From: SFEL01 sp963640685
GTDB lineage: Bacteria > Bacillota > Clostridia > Christensenellales > CAG-138
Direction: 5' to 3'
NCBI GenBank assembly: GCA_963640685.1
Contig: CAVIAA010000015.1
Location: 1 to 46,467, forward strand
DNA: 46,467 bases
Below, piece after piece: positions 25,293 to 34,063 of the stretch (positions are counted from its first letter, which is position 1; the number at the start of each line of letters is the position of its first letter). A program made the position numbers and the translations under genes. The notes under the pieces are model-generated. The model ran no database searches and was not told the DNA's origin. It saw only the letters and a list, made by a program, of their open reading frames with translations.

Positions 25293-27146
25293 TCAGTTTG
25301 CCGCCTTGAGCAGCATATACAGCTTTGCAACGTTGGTGCTGTCGGTCTGGTCGCCGCAGGTGATGAGCATCATGTACTTGCCGTCCTTGGTAAGGGCGGA
25401 GCTTTCGGCATAGCCGCTGAAGGTGCTGGCGTAGGATGCTACGTTCTTGAGGTACTGCTCGGTGGTGTAGTTCCAGGGCGCAGCCATGGTGTTGAGGATT
25501 CCGCTGTAGCTCTTATTCTTGGGAACCTCGAAGAAGGCTACGACCTTCCAGCTGGTGCTGCCCTCCCAGCTTGCGCTGATGGTGCTGCTGTAACCCGAGC
25601 AGCTGGCCTTGCACTTTTCGCACTTGGCAATGCCCTTCATCGCGTTCTGGATGTGGTGCAGGTTGTGGAAATAGGTCTTGGAGGTACGCATATTGTGACC
25701 CATCAGCACCGCAACGCGGGAGCCCTTTCCGGTAGTGGTGTGTACGTACTTGTAGCTCTTTATGTTGCTGTAATCGTAGTAATACAGCGTTCCCTTACTG
25801 TTGGTGTAGTTGCCGTAGATGTTGTAGGTCGCGGCGCCCGGAATGGTTATGGTTCCCCAAACGTCTGCGCTGCTCTTGGTGCCGACGCCCGCCGGGGTGC
25901 CTATTGCCGCCGCATCGCCCGCGGCGATGTTGTTGGTAGTGGTAGCGGTGGTGGTGCCGGTGGTGTTGGTCGTGGTGCTGCCGGCGCTGGTGAAGTCCTG
26001 CGCGCGGACGAAGCCCTGCGTTCCGTTGTAGTTGATATAGAGGAAGCTGCCGGAGGAATCCGCGCCGAGGACGGTCACGGTCTGACCCTTCATGTTCTTG
26101 AGCTTGGTCGCGCCCTTGGTGGAGCTGGTCGGCGTGGTGCGAACATAGATGTTGCTGTCGGTGGATACCATGCTCACGGCGGAGGAGTATGCGTTGTAGC
26201 TCGCGCCGGTCGTGGTGGTGCCTGTGCCGTTGGTGGGCAGGTTGGCGACGGTCACGGTAGAGCTGCTGTTCTTCAGGTTGCTAAGCGCACTGGCCGCTAC
26301 CCAGCCGGAAACCGTGCCGCTGGAGGACTGAACGGTTATATAAACCTGAGAGCCGGAGTTATCGCGGTAGTTTACCGTCACCTGACCCGAAGAGGAGATG
26401 GTGCCTACGGTCTTGCCGTTGTTGGTAACGGTGGTGTTCGCGGCGACGGTCGCCGTGAAGGGGCCGCTTGCGGCGGTGGTGTTGGTCGTGGTGTTGGTAG
26501 TTGTATTCGTAGTGGTATTGGTGGTCGTGTTGGTTGTGGTGCCGGTCGTGCCGCCCGCGGTGGGCACGTCGTTCAGGGTGATGCTGCTGCCGTTCTTCTT
26601 ATAGTTGGAAAGGGAGGAGGCAGCGACCCAGCCGGAGCCGCTGGAGGTGGTAACGTATACCTGAGTGCCCGCAGCGTCGCGGTAGTTTACGGTGATATAG
26701 CCGCCGTTGCTGCTCACCCTGTAATTCTGGCCGGTGCCGGTTATCAGCGCGTTGCCGGCGATGAACGCGGTGTAGGTGCCGGTAACGGTGTTGGTGCTTG
26801 TGCTGGCGGTGCCGGTGCTGCCGCTGGTAGTAGTAGTCGTGCCGGTGGTGCTGCCGGTTGTCTGGTCATAGCCTATGCCGGATATCGCAGAGGAGTTTAC
26901 CCAGCCGGTGTAGCTGGTGCCGTTGTAGTTGACGGTTACGTTGTACATGCCGGACTTGTTATCCTGCCTGTTTATTGTGACCGGGCCGGTGACATAGACC
27001 ACGACCTTGTTGCCGTTGGTCTTTTCGTAAACGGGGGTCTTCTCCGCCGCGGTGCCGACATAAGTTGCGGCAAAGGCGGGCAGGGAGGTTAGCAGCATCA
27101 GTGCCAGCATTGCCGCGGCCACGATGCGTATCAGATTCTTTTTCAT
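25293..27146 (-). CDS. Secreted SH3-repeat protein with sortase-B-like C-terminal domain
   Basis: 617 aa. Signal peptide 1-27 (AMLALMLLTSLPAFAA). Then at least four SH3b-type modules, seen as repeated VTVNY...VYVT...GWVAAS patterns, of which the fourth is NIYVRTTPTSSTKGATKL...GFVRAQDF. Linkers are Thr/Asn-rich (TNTTTNTT repeats). The C-terminal about 200 aa resemble a class B sortase: DVWGTITIPGA, then LMGHNMRTSKTYFHNL with His about 483, and MLITCGDQTDS with Cys about 596. The Arg that completes the sortase His-Cys-Arg set is not seen at the expected position after the Cys (Asn/Lys instead). An insert CEKCKASC is unusual. A processed extracellular cell-wall protein is likely. Confidence 0.7.
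   Translation of the reverse strand: MKKNLIRIVAAAMLALMLLTSLPAFAATYVGTAAEKTPVYEKTNGNKVVVYVTGPVTINRQDNKSGMYNVTVNYNGTSYTGWVNSSAISGIGYDQTTGSTTGTTTTTSGSTGTASTSTNTVTGTYTAFIAGNALITGTGQNYRVSSNGGYITVNYRDAAGTQVYVTTSSGSGWVAASSLSNYKKNGSSITLNDVPTAGGTTGTTTNTTTNTTTNTTTNTTTNTTAASGPFTATVAANTTVTNNGKTVGTISSSGQVTVNYRDNSGSQVYITVQSSSGTVSGWVAASALSNLKNSSSTVTVANLPTNGTGTTTTGASYNAYSSAVSMVSTDSNIYVRTTPTSSTKGATKLKNMKGQTVTVLGADSSGSFLYINYNGTQGFVRAQDFTSAGSTTTNTTGTTTATTTNNIAAGDAAAIGTPAGVGTKSSADVWGTITIPGAATYNIYGNYTNSKGTLYYYDYSNIKSYKYVHTTTGKGSRVAVLMGHNMRTSKTYFHNLHHIQNAMKGIAKCEKCKASCSGYSSTISASWEGSTSWKVVAFFEVPKNKSYSGILNTMAAPWNYTTEQYLKNVASYASTFSGYAESSALTKDGKYMMLITCGDQTDSTNVAKLYMLLKAAN
26477..26541 (-). repeat. 12-bp in-frame tandem repeats encoding a Thr/Asn linker
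   Basis: Four to five near-identical units encoding TNTT lie in the linker between the second and third SH3-like modules of the 25293-27146 gene. Confidence 0.7.
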
Positions 27147-27264
27147 AGCGCTTTCCTTTCAGTGTAAAACTTATGGTAAATAAATCCTTCTATCGGGCTT
27201 TGGCGGGCGGCGGCTGTTGGCGCTATAAGGGGGAATGGAATTTTTGTTTGCCGCCGCCCGTCTA

Positions 27265-27436
27265 TATATAGAAACACCCAAACCTTAAAAAAGGTTGCGG
27301 ATGCAGCTATCTTTTTTTTAAGCGGATTCGGCGGGCTGCGGCGTCATATTGTCATATTGTGTAAACAGTGATGAACAGACCACTGGTTGCCGCAAGCCCA
27401 CCGATATATAAACACCCTGACCTCAAAAAAGGTTGC
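27265..27436 (-). repeat. Two similar 32-34 bp units upstream of the SH3/sortase-like gene
   Basis: Both 27265-27298 and 27405-27436 read TATATA, AACACCC, ACCT, AAAAAAGGTTGC in that order with small differences. Each can fold around AACCT/AGGTT. They lie in the 300-bp stretch (27147-27453) that otherwise holds no gene, and may be promoter or operator elements of the 25293 gene. Confidence 0.5.
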
Positions 27437-27453
27437 AGTGATGTTTATCGGGT

Positions 27454-27882
27454 TTATCGTTTTTCATGCTTTTCTTTATTGTTCTCTTTTTCCTCCGGCT
27501 CATCGTCAAAGACGAAGGCGGCGCGGAGGGGGTCTTTCGGCTTTTCATCGCCGCCGACAGTCTTTCGCCCGGCGGCAGCGGCCTTTTTGTCGGTGTGCTT
27601 TGTGGTGAATATCATCATAAGCACGAGGCTCGAAAACCCGAGCGCCCAGAATATTATCCCTATCAGCGAGCCCGCCTGAACGATGCCCGCATATTGCAGG
27701 CCGTTGGTCAGGGTGAGCAGCGCGCCGGAAACGGCGGAGAGCCGCCTCAGCCCCCTGTCATACTGCTCCTTTGAGCAGCTGATGTACTCGTTTTCGTATA
27801 GCTTGCCCTTTCCGGTTATCGCGGCGTACAGCAGGTATACGCCGATCAAAAGCCCGATAAGGGAGAAGGTCTCGCTTCCCAA
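27454..27882 (-). CDS. Small membrane protein, unknown function
   Basis: 142 aa beginning at a TTG codon with GGGAGG 10 nt upstream. Three hydrophobic segments (SLIGLLIGVYLLYAAI, LSAVSGALLTLTNGLQYAGI, LIGIIFWALGFSSLVLMMIF) precede a charged cytoplasmic tail ending in DDEPEEKENNKEKHEKR. I do not recognise a family. Same direction as cysS upstream, separated by about 90 bp. Confidence 0.7.
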   Translation of the reverse strand: MGSETFSLIGLLIGVYLLYAAITGKGKLYENEYISCSKEQYDRGLRRLSAVSGALLTLTNGLQYAGIVQAGSLIGIIFWALGFSSLVLMMIFTTKHTDKKAAAAGRKTVGGDEKPKDPLRAAFVFDDEPEEKENNKEKHEKR

Positions 27883-27971
27883 GGTCTGTATTCCTCCCGA
27901 TTGTACCAGCTGCTGCCGCTTTTTTCAAGCGGGCAGGGCAGGAATTAAAATATTGTTCAAAAACTGCCGAA

Positions 27972-29360
27972 TTACAGCCGCTTCAGCTTTGCGCCGTCCT
28001 TGCTGTCCTCAACGGCAAAGCCCATGGCCTTCAGCTCCTCGCGTATCTCATCTGCCCGCGCCCAGTTTTTGGCCCTTCTGGCCTCGGCGCGCTCGCTGAG
28101 CAGCGCAACTGCCTCGGCGGGGAGCTCATCGACCCTTTTGTGCTGAAGTATGCCCAGCACATTCGTCATGTCGTCAAAGAGCTTTGCCGCCTTGTCGAGA
28201 GCGTCCTTTCCGCGCGGCTCGGTAACGAAGGTGTTGACGGCGCGGGCATAGTCAAACAGCGCGCCGAGAGCGTCCGCAGTGTTGAGGTCGTCGTCCATGG
28301 CGTCGCAGAAGCGCTTTTTATGCTCGTCGATGACGGCCAAGAATTTTTCGTCCTCTTCGGTGGCCTCGCCGATTTTGGCCTCGGACAGCCGCTCGCGGGC
28401 GGTGCGGAGGCGGGTCAGCGCGGTCTCGGCCTGCTCGATGAGCTCCCGCGTGAAGTTCACGGGGTTGCGGTACTGGGCACTGAGCAGGAAGAGCCGCACC
28501 GCCTCAAGGTCGAACTCCTTTGAAATATCCCTTACCAGGCGGAAGTTGCCGAGGGATTTTGACATCTTCTGATTGTCAACATTTATGTAGCCGTTGTGCA
28601 TCCAGTACCGGGCAAACGGCTTGCCGGTCGCGGCCTCGCTCTGGGCGATCTCGTTTTCGTGGTGCGGGAATATCAGATCCTGACCGCCGGCGTGAATGTC
28701 GAAGGTCGGCCCCAACAGCTCCATGCTCATTGCGCTGCACTCGATATGCCAGCCCGGGCGTCCCTTGCCCCAGGGGCAGTCCCATGCAGGCTCGCCGGGC
28801 TTTGCGCCCTTCCAGAGGGCAAAATCCAGCGGGTCGCGCTTTATGTCGCCGGGCTCAATGCGCGCGCCGGACTCAAGGTCGTCGATGGACTGACCCGACA
28901 GCTTGCCGTAGCCGGGGAAGGAGCGAACCGAAAAGTACACGTCGCCGTTGTCGGTCGGGTACGCATGACCCTTTTCAATAAGCGTCTCGACCAGCTTTAT
29001 TATCTGCGGAATGTGCTCGGTTGCGCGGGGGTTGCAGGTTGCGGGCTCGGCGCAGAGCCCCTCGGAATCGATTTTGTATTCCTTAATGTACCTGTCCGCA
29101 AGCTCCGGCACGGTGGTGTGCTCCTCGTTTGCGCGGCGAATGAGCTTGTCGTCTATATCGGTAAAGTTGGAGATGTAGTTGACCTTGTAGCCCTGATATT
29201 CAAGGTAGCGGCGGAAGGTATCGAACACCACCAGGGGGCGCGCGTTGCCTATGTGAATGAAGTTGTATACCGTCGGGCCGCAAACGTACATGCTTACCTG
29301 CCCCGGAACGAGGGGTACCAGCTCCTCCTTTTTGCGGGTCATGGTGTTGTATATCTGCAT
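27972..29360 (-). CDS. cysS: Cysteinyl-tRNA synthetase
   Basis: Class I aminoacyl-tRNA synthetase charging tRNA-Cys, 462 aa. The ATP-site motif is HIGN (residues 36-39) in CGPTVYNFIHIGNAR, and KMSKSLGN sits near 264-271. The zinc ligands include Cys27 and a CSAMSMELLG segment; RDPLDFALWKGAKPGEPAWDCPWGKGRPGWHIECS is the family core. The start MQIYNTMTRKKEEL has AGGAGG 7 nt upstream; a 20-residue longer opening lacks a site. The leader is short, so no T-box fits. Confidence 0.96.
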   Translation of the reverse strand: MQIYNTMTRKKEELVPLVPGQVSMYVCGPTVYNFIHIGNARPLVVFDTFRRYLEYQGYKVNYISNFTDIDDKLIRRANEEHTTVPELADRYIKEYKIDSEGLCAEPATCNPRATEHIPQIIKLVETLIEKGHAYPTDNGDVYFSVRSFPGYGKLSGQSIDDLESGARIEPGDIKRDPLDFALWKGAKPGEPAWDCPWGKGRPGWHIECSAMSMELLGPTFDIHAGGQDLIFPHHENEIAQSEAATGKPFARYWMHNGYINVDNQKMSKSLGNFRLVRDISKEFDLEAVRLFLLSAQYRNPVNFTRELIEQAETALTRLRTARERLSEAKIGEATEEDEKFLAVIDEHKKRFCDAMDDDLNTADALGALFDYARAVNTFVTEPRGKDALDKAAKLFDDMTNVLGILQHKRVDELPAEAVALLSERAEARRAKNWARADEIREELKAMGFAVEDSKDGAKLKRL

Positions 29361-29408
29361 ATGCTGTCCTCCTGAGTAAAAATTATATCTGCGGCTCTGC
29401 CACCCATT

Positions 29409-29417
29409 ATGATAGCA
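29409..29417 (-). promoter_or_regulatory. Extended -10 promoter of cysS
   Basis: Minus strand TGCTATCAT (complement 29409-29417) with a weak TTTTAA 17 bp further upstream. It lies about 50 bp before the cysS start. Confidence 0.5.
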
Positions 29418-29459
29418 CAAAGCAGGCCGTATTAAAAGCGGTTTTAACGCTGTTTTTCG

Positions 29460-30752
29460 CTATTTTTCAAGAGACCGCGCGACCGACACCGCGCCGGCGA
29501 CCGTGAGCCTCTCCCGAACGTCCACCTGATGATCCAGCGCGGCGTTGTGTACCTCCTGCGGATCCGGCTCAAACCCGTCGTACTCCATTATTTCGCTCAC
29601 CATGCCGGTGAACTGCTTCAGGTTCAGGTAGCTCAAATTAACCCGCCCGGGCAGCACGCCGCCGTCTGACCGGCTTGCGGCGTATATGAGTATATTGCGC
29701 GGCTGAACGGCAAAGCCCGCCGTAGCGTCAGAAACGGCCTTCATTGCAGCGCCCTCCGGCTCCACCCCGTCCAGCGCCAGAATAAACTTGAGCGGCTGGG
29801 CAGAGAGGCGGGAGACCAGCTCCGTGACCCCCTCGGTATCGCCATCGTTCAGTATCACCATGCGCACCTCCGGCAGCTCGTTTAAGAGCGAGAGCAGCTG
29901 CGCCGTCTTGCCGGTGCCGGCGCCGCCTGTTATCAGCGCATTTTCGGCCTTTTCGCCCCGCATGAATTTTATCGTGCGCTCCAGCAGCGCGGCGTGCGGC
30001 TCCTCAAGGGCTGTGAGCGGTATAATGCCATCCGGCTCGTGTATCGGCAGCAGCTCGCCCCTGTGCAGCCGGAACAGCCTGTCCTTCAGAAAAGGCCCTG
30101 TGCCGTAGGACGCGAAGAAATTCCAGAGATCCTCGGTGAGCCCGCTCCAGCTGCCGCTTTCGAGGAACCTGTGATACATCTCCTCCAGCGCTTCATCGGA
30201 TATATAGCTGCCGGTAAGCCCCGGCTCGCCGTATTTCCACGGGGTCAGCTCGATTTTAAGCTGCGGCTCCTCCGCAGGCTCCGCCTTCGGCAGGTTGGCG
30301 ATGCTGCCGCCCGACCAGATGGCGGTGGACTTCATGGCTACGGAATCGCGGCTCCTTGCAAGCCTGCCCCGCTCGGCTATCAACCGGGCGATAAGCTCCG
30401 GCGTGACCTCGGAGATAAGCCCCAGCACCCCCAGCAGCTCGCCCATAGCCATAAGCTGCGCCCTGTCCCGCTCGCCGCGGGCGGCAGCGAGGGCAAAGAG
30501 ATGCTCGGTTTCGATAAGCTCATACAGCAGCGCATCGCGCCAGATATCGCCGGAAACCCTGCGGGCGGGGGAGGAGAGCAGCGACTGCGTAAGCGCATGG
30601 TAACCGCCCAACGCCCCGCGCTCGCCGGAGTCCATATCGCAAAGCAGCGAAAACAGCCCCGCAGCCGCCGGTGAAAAGTGCATTGCCCGGCAGCACGCGC
30701 CGACAAGCGCCAGCTGCGCCTCCGCAGGGTTCATATCCTTAAGCCTCGTCAT
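29460..30752 (-). CDS. Divergent DUF815-type AAA+ ATPase
   Basis: 430 aa. The C-terminal half resembles the DUF815 family: EEPHAALLERTIKFMRGEKAENALITGGAGTGKT (Walker A, with TGGAGTGKT about residue 277), then KFILALDGVEPEGAAMKAV and QPRNILIYAASRSDG. Typical DUF815 proteins have two acidic residues in Walker B (DDLSF); here there is a single Asp followed by Gly, so hydrolysis may be impaired. The N-terminal half (residues 1-150) is helical and unrecognised. ATG at 30752 follows a GGGGGG stretch. It lies upstream of cysS in the same direction. Function unknown. Confidence 0.75.
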   Translation of the reverse strand: MTRLKDMNPAEAQLALVGACCRAMHFSPAAAGLFSLLCDMDSGERGALGGYHALTQSLLSSPARRVSGDIWRDALLYELIETEHLFALAAARGERDRAQLMAMGELLGVLGLISEVTPELIARLIAERGRLARSRDSVAMKSTAIWSGGSIANLPKAEPAEEPQLKIELTPWKYGEPGLTGSYISDEALEEMYHRFLESGSWSGLTEDLWNFFASYGTGPFLKDRLFRLHRGELLPIHEPDGIIPLTALEEPHAALLERTIKFMRGEKAENALITGGAGTGKTAQLLSLLNELPEVRMVILNDGDTEGVTELVSRLSAQPLKFILALDGVEPEGAAMKAVSDATAGFAVQPRNILIYAASRSDGGVLPGRVNLSYLNLKQFTGMVSEIMEYDGFEPDPQEVHNAALDHQVDVRERLTVAGAVSVARSLEK

Positions 30753-30924
30753 ATTACACCGCCCCCCTTACCGTTGCTTTACATGATTTTACCACAGGCG
30801 GCGGCTTGCTTCAATCAGCGATATGTGATATCATCTAATAACCGAAAGAATGAATATAATTAAAGCAGGCAAGAATTGTGGATAATACTTAAGAGCTTAT
30901 TTATGCGCTTATTTCGCGGCAGCA

Positions 30925-30933
30925 TGGCATAAT
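30925..30933 (+). promoter_or_regulatory. Extended -10 promoter of murG
   Basis: TGGCATAAT (30925-30933) lies about 50 bp upstream of the murG start. An exact canonical DnaA box (TTATCCACA on the minus strand, 30877-30885) lies 45 bp upstream of it. Confidence 0.5.
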
Positions 30934-30985
30934 AGTACAGTATAAAAACAGAATTGGCAAAAAGCCATATATAAAGGAAGCACAG

Positions 30986-32059
30986 ATGACCAGGAGAATA
31001 GTTCTTACAGGCGGCGGCACCGCCGGACACGTTACGCCCAACCTTGCGCTGATACCGCGCCTTGAAAACGAGGGCTACGAGGTGCATTATATCGGCACGG
31101 AGGAGGGCATTGAAAGCAGGCTCATTGCAAAGCGGCCGGAGGTAATTTATCACTCCATACCCGCGGGCAAGCTGCGGCGGTATTTTTCGCTGAAAAACAT
31201 CAGCGATTCGTTTAAGGTAGTTGAAGGGCTGCACGAGGCGCGGGGGATAATTCGCGAGATAAGCCCCGACATAGTGTTTTCCAAGGGCGGGTACGTTTCG
31301 GTGCCTGTGGTTATTGCGGCAAAGGGAGCGGCGCCCATAGTTGCGCACGAGAGCGACTACACGCCGGGGCTTGCAAACAAAATAACCGCGAAATTTGCGG
31401 ATAAGGTATGCGTAACGTTCGAGGACACGCTGCAATACGTCGGCGGCAAGGGGGTATACACCGGAACCCCGATACGCCCCGAGCTGTACCGGGGCGACAA
31501 GGCGCGGGGGCTGAAATTTGCGGGCTTTTCCGGCGATAAGCCGGTGCTGCTGACCATGGGCGGCAGCCAGGGGGCGCAGGCGGTGAACGAGGCGCTAAGA
31601 GCGGCGCTGCCCAGGCTCACCCGCAGCTTTGACATTATCCACCTCTGCGGCGCCGGCAAAAAGGACGAAGGCATTACAGACCCCGCCTACGTTCAGTTTG
31701 AGTACATTGCGGAGGAGCTGCCGGATCTCTTCGCCGCGGCGGACATCGTGCTATCCCGCGCGGGGGCAAACGCGGTGTTTGAGCTGTTGGCTCTGGCCAA
31801 GCCGGCGCTGCTGATCCCGCTGCCGCTTTCGGCCTCCCGCGGGGATCAGATACTCAACGCGGGATACTTTACCCGAAAGGGGTTCGCAATGTCCATGGAT
31901 CAGAGCCAGCTTACGCCGGACTCGCTTTTCGACGGCATAAACGACCTGTACGACAGACGGCTGAGCTTTATTTCCGCAATGAGCGCGGAGGAGAGGGCAG
32001 ACGGCACGGACGAGGTGCTTGAGGTTATTCGCCAAACGGCAGAGGGGAGCAGAAAATGA
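30986..32059 (+). CDS. murG: UDP-N-acetylglucosamine transferase MurG
   Basis: GT28 glycosyltransferase adding GlcNAc to undecaprenyl-PP-MurNAc-pentapeptide on the inner membrane face to make lipid II. GGGTAGHVTPN (residues 9-19) is the donor/lipid loop; LLTMGGSQGAQAVNEAL and IADIVLSRAGANAVFEL are the C-domain UDP-GlcNAc motifs (the first seen as VLLTMGGSQGAQ). 357 aa is normal. AAAGGAAG precedes the ATG. The gene lies alone, away from a dcw cluster, and overlaps the next gene as ATGA. Confidence 0.95.
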   Translation: MTRRIVLTGGGTAGHVTPNLALIPRLENEGYEVHYIGTEEGIESRLIAKRPEVIYHSIPAGKLRRYFSLKNISDSFKVVEGLHEARGIIREISPDIVFSKGGYVSVPVVIAAKGAAPIVAHESDYTPGLANKITAKFADKVCVTFEDTLQYVGGKGVYTGTPIRPELYRGDKARGLKFAGFSGDKPVLLTMGGSQGAQAVNEALRAALPRLTRSFDIIHLCGAGKKDEGITDPAYVQFEYIAEELPDLFAAADIVLSRAGANAVFELLALAKPALLIPLPLSASRGDQILNAGYFTRKGFAMSMDQSQLTPDSLFDGINDLYDRRLSFISAMSAEERADGTDEVLEVIRQTAEGSRK

Positions 32060-33687
32060 ACGACGGCCCGAAGGAAACGCAGCAATTCAAAAAACGCAGA
32101 CGCAATGAGAGGTATCCGTTTGTGCGCCGCGCCCCGCTTACAAAAGAGGTGGTTCGCGAGAGGCTGTCGAGTCAAACCGGCCTTGACAGCATGATGCACA
32201 TGACGGACGATGCGTTTTCCTTCGCATACGAGCTGTTTTGCGAGGGGGACGGCAACGCGCTGACCTTCCTTTGCCACTGCGCAAAGCAGGCGCGGTATTT
32301 GACCAGGATAGACGCCCTGCTCAAAGAGGACACACGGCCGCTGTATACGGCGCTTTCGGCGCAGAGCCCAAAGCTGCGCAAAAACGCGGCGCTGATGATG
32401 GGGCAGCTTTGCTGGCCGGAGTTTGCCCGCCCGCTTGCAGAGGCGCTGCAGCGCGAGGAGATACGCTACGTCAGGCCGACCATGCTGCTCTCGCTCGGCG
32501 CAATCGCGACCGAGGAGGCCGGGGAAGCGCTGGAGGGATACACCCTTCAGCCGGCAAAAAGCGAGGAGGAGCAGGTACACTTTAACGCGGAGGCCGAGGC
32601 GCTGGACAAGGCGCGGCGCACCTTCCTTGTGTTTGACGAGCACACCTTTACAAAGCTCCCCAAGCCGTACGAGGTTATTCTGCGCTGCCCGGATATGCTC
32701 TCCGGCGGCCTTGCAAGGGAGCTTGCGGAGCGCGGCATACGCCCCGCGGCGGTACACAGCGCGGACGTACACGTTCACACCGACGACCTGCTTCCGCTTT
32801 ACCAGTGCCGCTGCTTCAGCGAGCTGCTGCTTGAAATTTCCGCAAACTCCAACCCCGACCCAAAGAGCATTGCGATAAAGGCCAAGCCTTTTCTTGAGCA
32901 GCTTTTGCCCGCCTGCCACACCGGCAAGCCGCCGTTTGGTTACCGGGTTGAGCTGCGCGACCAGAGTCCCAGGGACCGCGCCGAGATGATACGCAAAATA
33001 ACAAAGGTTCTGGATGGCGACATTCTGCAAAACTGCCCGAGCAACTACGAGGCCGAGCTCCGCATCGAGATCGCCCGCAACGGCGGGGCGTTTATTTACT
33101 GCAAGCTGTATACCATACCCGATACGCGGTTTGCATACCGCGTTAAAAGCCTGCCCGCGAGCATAAGCCCGGTCACGGCGGCGGCGGTGCTCCGCCACGT
33201 TGAAATGTACCTCGGCAGCGGCGCAAGGGTGCTGGACCCCTGCTGCGGCAGCGGCACGATGCTCATCGAGCGGCAGAAGCTGATGCCCTGCTCATTGCTG
33301 GAGGGGGTCGATATTTCAGGAGAGGCCATTGAATTTGCCCGCGAAAACGGCGAGGCCGCGGGCTGTGACCTGAGCCTTACGCGCAAGGACTGCCGCTGCT
33401 TTGGGGCACTCACCCGGTATGACGAGGTGATATCCAACCTGCCGTTTGGCAACAGGGTCGGCTCGCACGAGATGAACATCAAGCTGTATTCCAACATTTT
33501 GGACAGGCTGCCGCAGTGGCTGTGCCCGGGCGGCATCGCGGTGCTTTATACCATGGAGTATACCCTCATGAAAAAGCTGGTTCGCGAGCGGCCGAGCCTA
33601 AGGCTGCTCACCGAGGCCAAGACCAGCGCGGGCGGGCTTATGCCGGCGATATTCGTGATATCCCTCGGACGAACGGAGGGGAAGTAG
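32056..33687 (+). CDS. HEAT-repeat plus RNA methyltransferase-like fusion
   Basis: 543 aa. The N-terminal 200 aa look like HEAT-type helical repeats (SPKLRKNAALMMGQLCW, RPTMLLSLGAIATEEAGEAL), and the C-terminal part is a class I SAM-dependent methyltransferase of the Trm14/RlmL type: VLDPCCGSGTMLIERQKL (about residue 393), a THUMP-like RNA-binding segment before it (residues 230-370), and a SNLPFG motif (about 460) in the place of the NPPY/F catalytic loop. RNA guanine-N2 methylation is the most likely reaction. Start is coupled to murG by ATGA overlap. The HEAT/methyltransferase combination is not one I know by name. Confidence 0.8.
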   Translation: MNDGPKETQQFKKRRRNERYPFVRRAPLTKEVVRERLSSQTGLDSMMHMTDDAFSFAYELFCEGDGNALTFLCHCAKQARYLTRIDALLKEDTRPLYTALSAQSPKLRKNAALMMGQLCWPEFARPLAEALQREEIRYVRPTMLLSLGAIATEEAGEALEGYTLQPAKSEEEQVHFNAEAEALDKARRTFLVFDEHTFTKLPKPYEVILRCPDMLSGGLARELAERGIRPAAVHSADVHVHTDDLLPLYQCRCFSELLLEISANSNPDPKSIAIKAKPFLEQLLPACHTGKPPFGYRVELRDQSPRDRAEMIRKITKVLDGDILQNCPSNYEAELRIEIARNGGAFIYCKLYTIPDTRFAYRVKSLPASISPVTAAAVLRHVEMYLGSGARVLDPCCGSGTMLIERQKLMPCSLLEGVDISGEAIEFARENGEAAGCDLSLTRKDCRCFGALTRYDEVISNLPFGNRVGSHEMNIKLYSNILDRLPQWLCPGGIAVLYTMEYTLMKKLVRERPSLRLLTEAKTSAGGLMPAIFVISLGRTEGK

Positions 33688-33798
33688 AGGGAAAAAACAG
33701 GGACGGCAAGAAAACGGTAATGACGGTAAATTTGATGTGATATGGAAAAAGGGGCGAAGGCTCCTTTTTTGCTTTAAGAGGGGTTAAGCGAGGGCGAG

Positions 33799-33814
33799 TG
33801 TTCCACGTGGAACA
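33799..33814 (+). promoter_or_regulatory. parS centromere-like site 1
   Basis: TGTTCCACGTGGAACA, a perfect 16-bp palindrome and a recognised form of the bacterial parS consensus. It lies in the 376-bp gene-free stretch between the methyltransferase and traX, about 2.4 kb from parA. Confidence 0.85.
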
Positions 33815-33832
33815 AAAATATAAACAAGCGCC

Positions 33833-33884
33833 TTAAAGCATACTCACTCTCTTATTCAGACTCTACCAAATCTACGCCAAAACG
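33833..33884 (+). repeat. 52-bp dispersed repeat, copy A
   Basis: 45 of 52 positions match 41123-41174, in the same orientation, with the constant core TACTCACTCTCTTATT. The rest of the 33885-34063 stretch holds nothing I recognise. Confidence 0.75.
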
Positions 33885-34063
33885 TGTTTATTGGGATTCC
33901 AAACAAGAAAGAAACAGCAGGGAACGAATAAGCAGCTTATCCGCACCAATGCACAATCGACATAAAAAGTTCCGGCCTTCACTATCCACACACCCACCTT
34001 GTATTCCCGCCATTTATAGTGTATTGTAGAAGCAGCTTTATAGAAGAAAGGAACATACACAGC

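Noticed and set aside
25278..27092. 604-aa reading frame on the plus strand
   Set aside because: Low-complexity shadow of the SH3/sortase-like gene, which has a signal peptide and ribosome binding site.
29361..29408. T-box riboswitch in the cysS leader
   Set aside because: The leader is only about 40 nt; there is no room for a T-box.
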